Origin: JAZKFP01 sp040386355
GTDB lineage: Bacteria; Pseudomonadota; Gammaproteobacteria; Pseudomonadales; UBA6940
NCBI GenBank assembly: GCA_040386355.1
Contig: JAZKFP010000110.1
Coordinates: 1-5,838 of the forward strand
Reading direction: 5' to 3'
DNA length: 5,838 nt
Every line of letters starts with the position of its first letter. The stretch's first letter is position 1. The notes beneath the pieces were generated by a model. It was not told where the DNA came from. It worked only from the letters and a program-made list of their open reading frames with translations, and ran no database searches. Below are positions 4,353-5,838 of this stretch, one piece after another. The position numbers were made by a program, and so were the translations under genes.

Positions 4353-4384
4353 TATTTAAAGTATTTAGATTATTTAAAGTATTT
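4353..4384 (+). repeat. 14-base direct repeat in the rpsN-rpsH spacer
   Basis: TATTTAAAGTATTT is present at 4353-4366 and again, identical, at 4371-4384, separated by AGAT, an 18-base period. It is the longest perfect repeat I see in the window and lies ten bases after the rpsN stop. Each copy has an internal partial dyad (TATTTAAA), but I see no convincing stem. A tandem slippage duplication is the simplest reading. Confidence 0.8.
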
Positions 4385-4390
4385 TCTGTG

Positions 4391-4410
4391 AGATTCGATG
4401 AGAATCTTTT
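4391..4410 (+). terminator. weak terminator-like hairpin before rpsH
   Basis: AGATTC (4391-4396) pairs with GAATCT (4402-4407) across GATGA, and the descending strand runs directly into TTTT (4407-4410). The stem is short and A+T-rich, so it is at best a leaky attenuator. It lies inside an operon whose downstream genes are essential, so full termination is not expected. It could equally be a chance dyad. Confidence 0.3.
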
Positions 4411-4444
4411 ATAAAAATTATTTTGTTTGTTTTGAGAGGGTTGG

Positions 4445-4837
4445 ATGAGTTTACAAGATCCTATTTCTGACATGATTACGCGTATTAGAAATGCGCAAAT
4501 GGTTGGCCATAAGTCGGTAACTATGCCTTCCTCTAAGCATAAAATTGATATTTTAAAAGTAATGCAAGCAGAAGGTTATATCGAACAGTACGATGAATTC
4601 GGTGATCCAAAAAAACAAGTCACTGTAACTTTGCGTTATTTCGAAGGTAAGCCAGTTATTGTAAAAATTGATCGTATAAGCCGTCCTAGCCTTAGAAAAT
4701 ATTCACCTACCAAAGAATTACCAAAAGTTTTAAATGGTTTAGGTGTATTAATTGTTTCTACTTCTAAAGGTGTAATGACCGATACCAGTGCGCGTAATGC
4801 CGGACTGGGTGGTGAAGTTATTTGTTCAATGTATTAA
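4445..4837 (+). CDS. rpsH: 30S ribosomal protein S8
   Basis: S8 is a primary 16S rRNA-binding protein (helix 21) and, in E. coli, the translational repressor of the spc operon. The 130-residue product has exactly the E. coli length: MSLQDPISDMITRIRNAQ, VTMPSSK (25-31), ELPKVLNGLGV, the family signature STSKGVMTD (109-117) that contacts RNA, and GLGGEVICSMY at the end. Residue 82 is Ser (codon AGC 4688-4690) in SRPSLRKY, where the family usually has SRPGLR or SKPGLR; one transition from GGC would explain it. The start is ATG 4445, with GAGAGGG (4434-4440) four bases upstream. Whether it regulates its own operon here is unknown, because the E. coli target sequence at the rplE start is not conserved. 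Identity is certain. Confidence 0.98.
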   Translation: MSLQDPISDMITRIRNAQMVGHKSVTMPSSKHKIDILKVMQAEGYIEQYDEFGDPKKQVTVTLRYFEGKPVIVKIDRISRPSLRKYSPTKELPKVLNGLGVLIVSTSKGVMTDTSARNAGLGGEVICSMY

Positions 4838-4885
4838 TTTATGATTTAGTTTTTGATTTGAAAAATACAGCTATAGGATATCGTC

Positions 4886-5416
4886 ATGTCCAGAGTAGGA
4901 AAAAAGCCAGTTAACGTTCCGGCTGGAGTTTCGGTAAATATTGAAGGCCGAAAAGTTTTCGTTAAAGGCCCTAAAGGTGAAACAGCATTAGAATTACATT
5001 CTGATGTGCAGGTTTCTCTTGCTAATAAAGAATTGACTTTTGCACCAGTGAATGAAAAATCATCCTGGGCACAAGTGGGTACAGCGCGTGCGTTGGTTGC
5101 TAATTTATTGGAAGGCGTTTCCAAAGGTTTTGAAAAGAAATTGCAATTGGTCGGTGTTGGTTATCGTGCACAAGTTGCAGGTAAAAAAGTTTCCCTTTCT
5201 GTAGGTTATTCGCATCCAGTGGAATACGAATTACCAACTGAAATTACTGCAGAATGCCCCACTCAAACAGAAATTGTTTTGAAATCCTGGAACCTTCAGG
5301 GTTTAGGTCAAGCAGCTGCTAATATTCGCGCTTTCCGTAAACCAGAGCCTTACAAAGGTAAAGGTATTCGTCATGCAAACGAAAATGTGAAGCGTAAAGA
5401 AGCTAAGAAAAAGTAA
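4886..5416 (+). CDS. rplF: 50S ribosomal protein L6
   Basis: L6 lies near the sarcin-ricin loop and factor-binding site and is needed for late 50S assembly. It is 176 residues (177 in E. coli), with the usual two repeated alpha/beta domains: SRVGKKPVNVPAGV at the N-terminus, GTARALVANLLEGVSKGF (65-82), KKLQLVGVGYRA (84-95), GYSHPVEYELP and the signature PEPYKGKGI (153-161), ending with KEAKKK. The oddity is residues 133-141, which read K-S-W-N-L-Q-G-L-G: E. coli has K-G-A-D-K-Q-V-I-G there, and the G-x-D-K element is conserved very widely. The flanking segments TECPTQTEIVLK-like and AAANIRAFRKPEP are normal and the frame is unbroken, so it is a local substitution. The start is ATG 4886 with AGGA at 4875-4878. 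rplR follows after 18 bases. Identity is certain. Confidence 0.98.
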   Translation: MSRVGKKPVNVPAGVSVNIEGRKVFVKGPKGETALELHSDVQVSLANKELTFAPVNEKSSWAQVGTARALVANLLEGVSKGFEKKLQLVGVGYRAQVAGKKVSLSVGYSHPVEYELPTEITAECPTQTEIVLKSWNLQGLGQAAANIRAFRKPEPYKGKGIRHANENVKRKEAKKK

Positions 5417-5434
5417 AAGTAATTAGGTGATTTC

Positions 5435-5782
5435 ATGATTTCCAAAAAACAAAATCGTGCGCGACGCGGAAAAAGAACTCGGCTTAATATGAAAGAGCTT
5501 GGTACCACACGCATTTGCGTTAATCGCACAAGCAAACATATTTACGCACAACTAATTTCTGGTGAGACCGGCTGTATTGTTACATCGGCTTCAACGCTTG
5601 ACCCTTCTATTCGAAATCAATTGAAAGGTATTGAAGGCGCAACCAAAGTTGGTGAATTACTAGGTCAAAAAGCAAAAGACCTTGGATTTACTAAAGTAGC
5701 ATTTGATCGTTCAGGATTTAAATACCACGGTCAAGTTAAAGCGGTTGCAGAAGGTGCACGGTCAGCAGGCCTAGAATTTTAA
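5435..5782 (+). CDS. rplR: 50S ribosomal protein L18
   Basis: L18 binds 5S rRNA and with L5 anchors it in the central protuberance. The 115-residue protein (117 in E. coli) has the basic, flexible N-terminal arm (SKKQNRARRGKRTR) that binds 5S rRNA, then LGTTRICVNRTSKHIYAQLI (22-41), ASTLDP and the conserved end VAFDRSGFKYHGQVKAVAEGARSAGLEF. The two missing residues fall in the variable mid loop. The start is ATG 5435 with AGGTGA at 5425-5430, four bases away, just after rplF. rpsE follows after 29 bases. The sequence shows nothing unusual for the family. Identity is certain. Confidence 0.97.
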   Translation: MISKKQNRARRGKRTRLNMKELGTTRICVNRTSKHIYAQLISGETGCIVTSASTLDPSIRNQLKGIEGATKVGELLGQKAKDLGFTKVAFDRSGFKYHGQVKAVAEGARSAGLEF

Positions 5783-5811
5783 GATTAATACAAAGGCATT
5801 AGAGGCGTCTC

Positions 5812-5838
5812 ATGGCTAAAGAAGATAAAGCCGAAGGT
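5812..5838 (+). CDS. rpsE: 30S ribosomal protein S5, start only (cut by window end)
   Basis: Nine codons (MAKEDKAEG) begin at ATG 5812, preceded by AGAGG (5801-5805) with six bases between, and run off the window. Nine residues of a variable N-terminus cannot prove identity. The call rests on position: rpsE follows rplR in nearly every spc operon, and the frame is open with a good ribosome binding site. S5 would be a 30S protein at the mRNA entry site, next to S3 and S4. Confidence 0.85.

Noticed and set aside
4391..4410. A full transcription terminator ending an operon after rpsN
   Set aside because: The stem is six pairs with two G-C pairs and the T-run is only four bases. The downstream genes continue the same operon order, so at most it is leaky; it is listed only at low confidence.

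Overview
The window is a stretch of the conserved bacterial S10-spc ribosomal protein cluster, all on the + strand: rpsS (S19), rplV (L22), rpsC (S3), rplP (L16), rpmC (L29), rpsQ (S17), rplN (L14), rplX (L24), rplE (L5), rpsN (S14), rpsH (S8), rplF (L6), rplR (L18) and the first nine codons of rpsE (S5). There are thirteen complete genes and one partial gene. I see no RNA gene, mobile element, CRISPR array or gene foreign to the cluster, and no convincing gene on the - strand.

Gene order and protein sequences point to a gammaproteobacterium: L16, S14, L14, L5, S8 and L6 follow the Escherichia coli proteins closely, and S14 is the long form without a zinc site. The DNA is A+T-rich. The spacers in the spc half are wide, and several near-invariant residues are changed. 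Together these suggest, by inference only, a host-associated or otherwise fast-evolving lineage (the Legionellales/Coxiella side of the class would fit). I cannot name the genus.

Layout: positions 1-2022 hold the distal S10-operon genes rpsS to rpmC, tightly packed (spacers of 13, 9 and 30 bases, then a one-base TAATG overlap of rplP and rpmC). From 2023 on, the same gene order continues but with spacers of about 116, 94, 72, 83, 125, 102 and 48 bases. Packing tightens again at rplF-rplR-rpsE (18 and 29 bases). None of the spacers is long enough for a hidden gene. They hold small hairpins and short direct repeats.

The products all go to the ribosome. S3, S14 and S19 are head proteins of the 30S subunit, and S8 and S17 are early-binding body proteins. 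L5 and L18 carry 5S rRNA into the 50S subunit. L22, L24 and L29 surround the exit tunnel, while L6, L14 and L16 sit near the factor-binding, bridge and tRNA sites. Cotranscription keeps them in stoichiometric supply.

The window contains no obvious new system. What merits a second look is (1) a recurring pattern of short direct duplications (periods 13-31 bases) at gene ends, starts and spacers, including one that lengthens the N-terminus of L22 and one at the start of rpsQ; (2) substitutions at positions I know as strongly conserved in S19, S3, L14, L24, L5, S14, S8 and L6, the most striking being the loss of the first glycine of the S3 KH-domain GxxG loop and of the G-x-D-K motif in L6; and (3) frequent TAG stops in genes that should be highly expressed.
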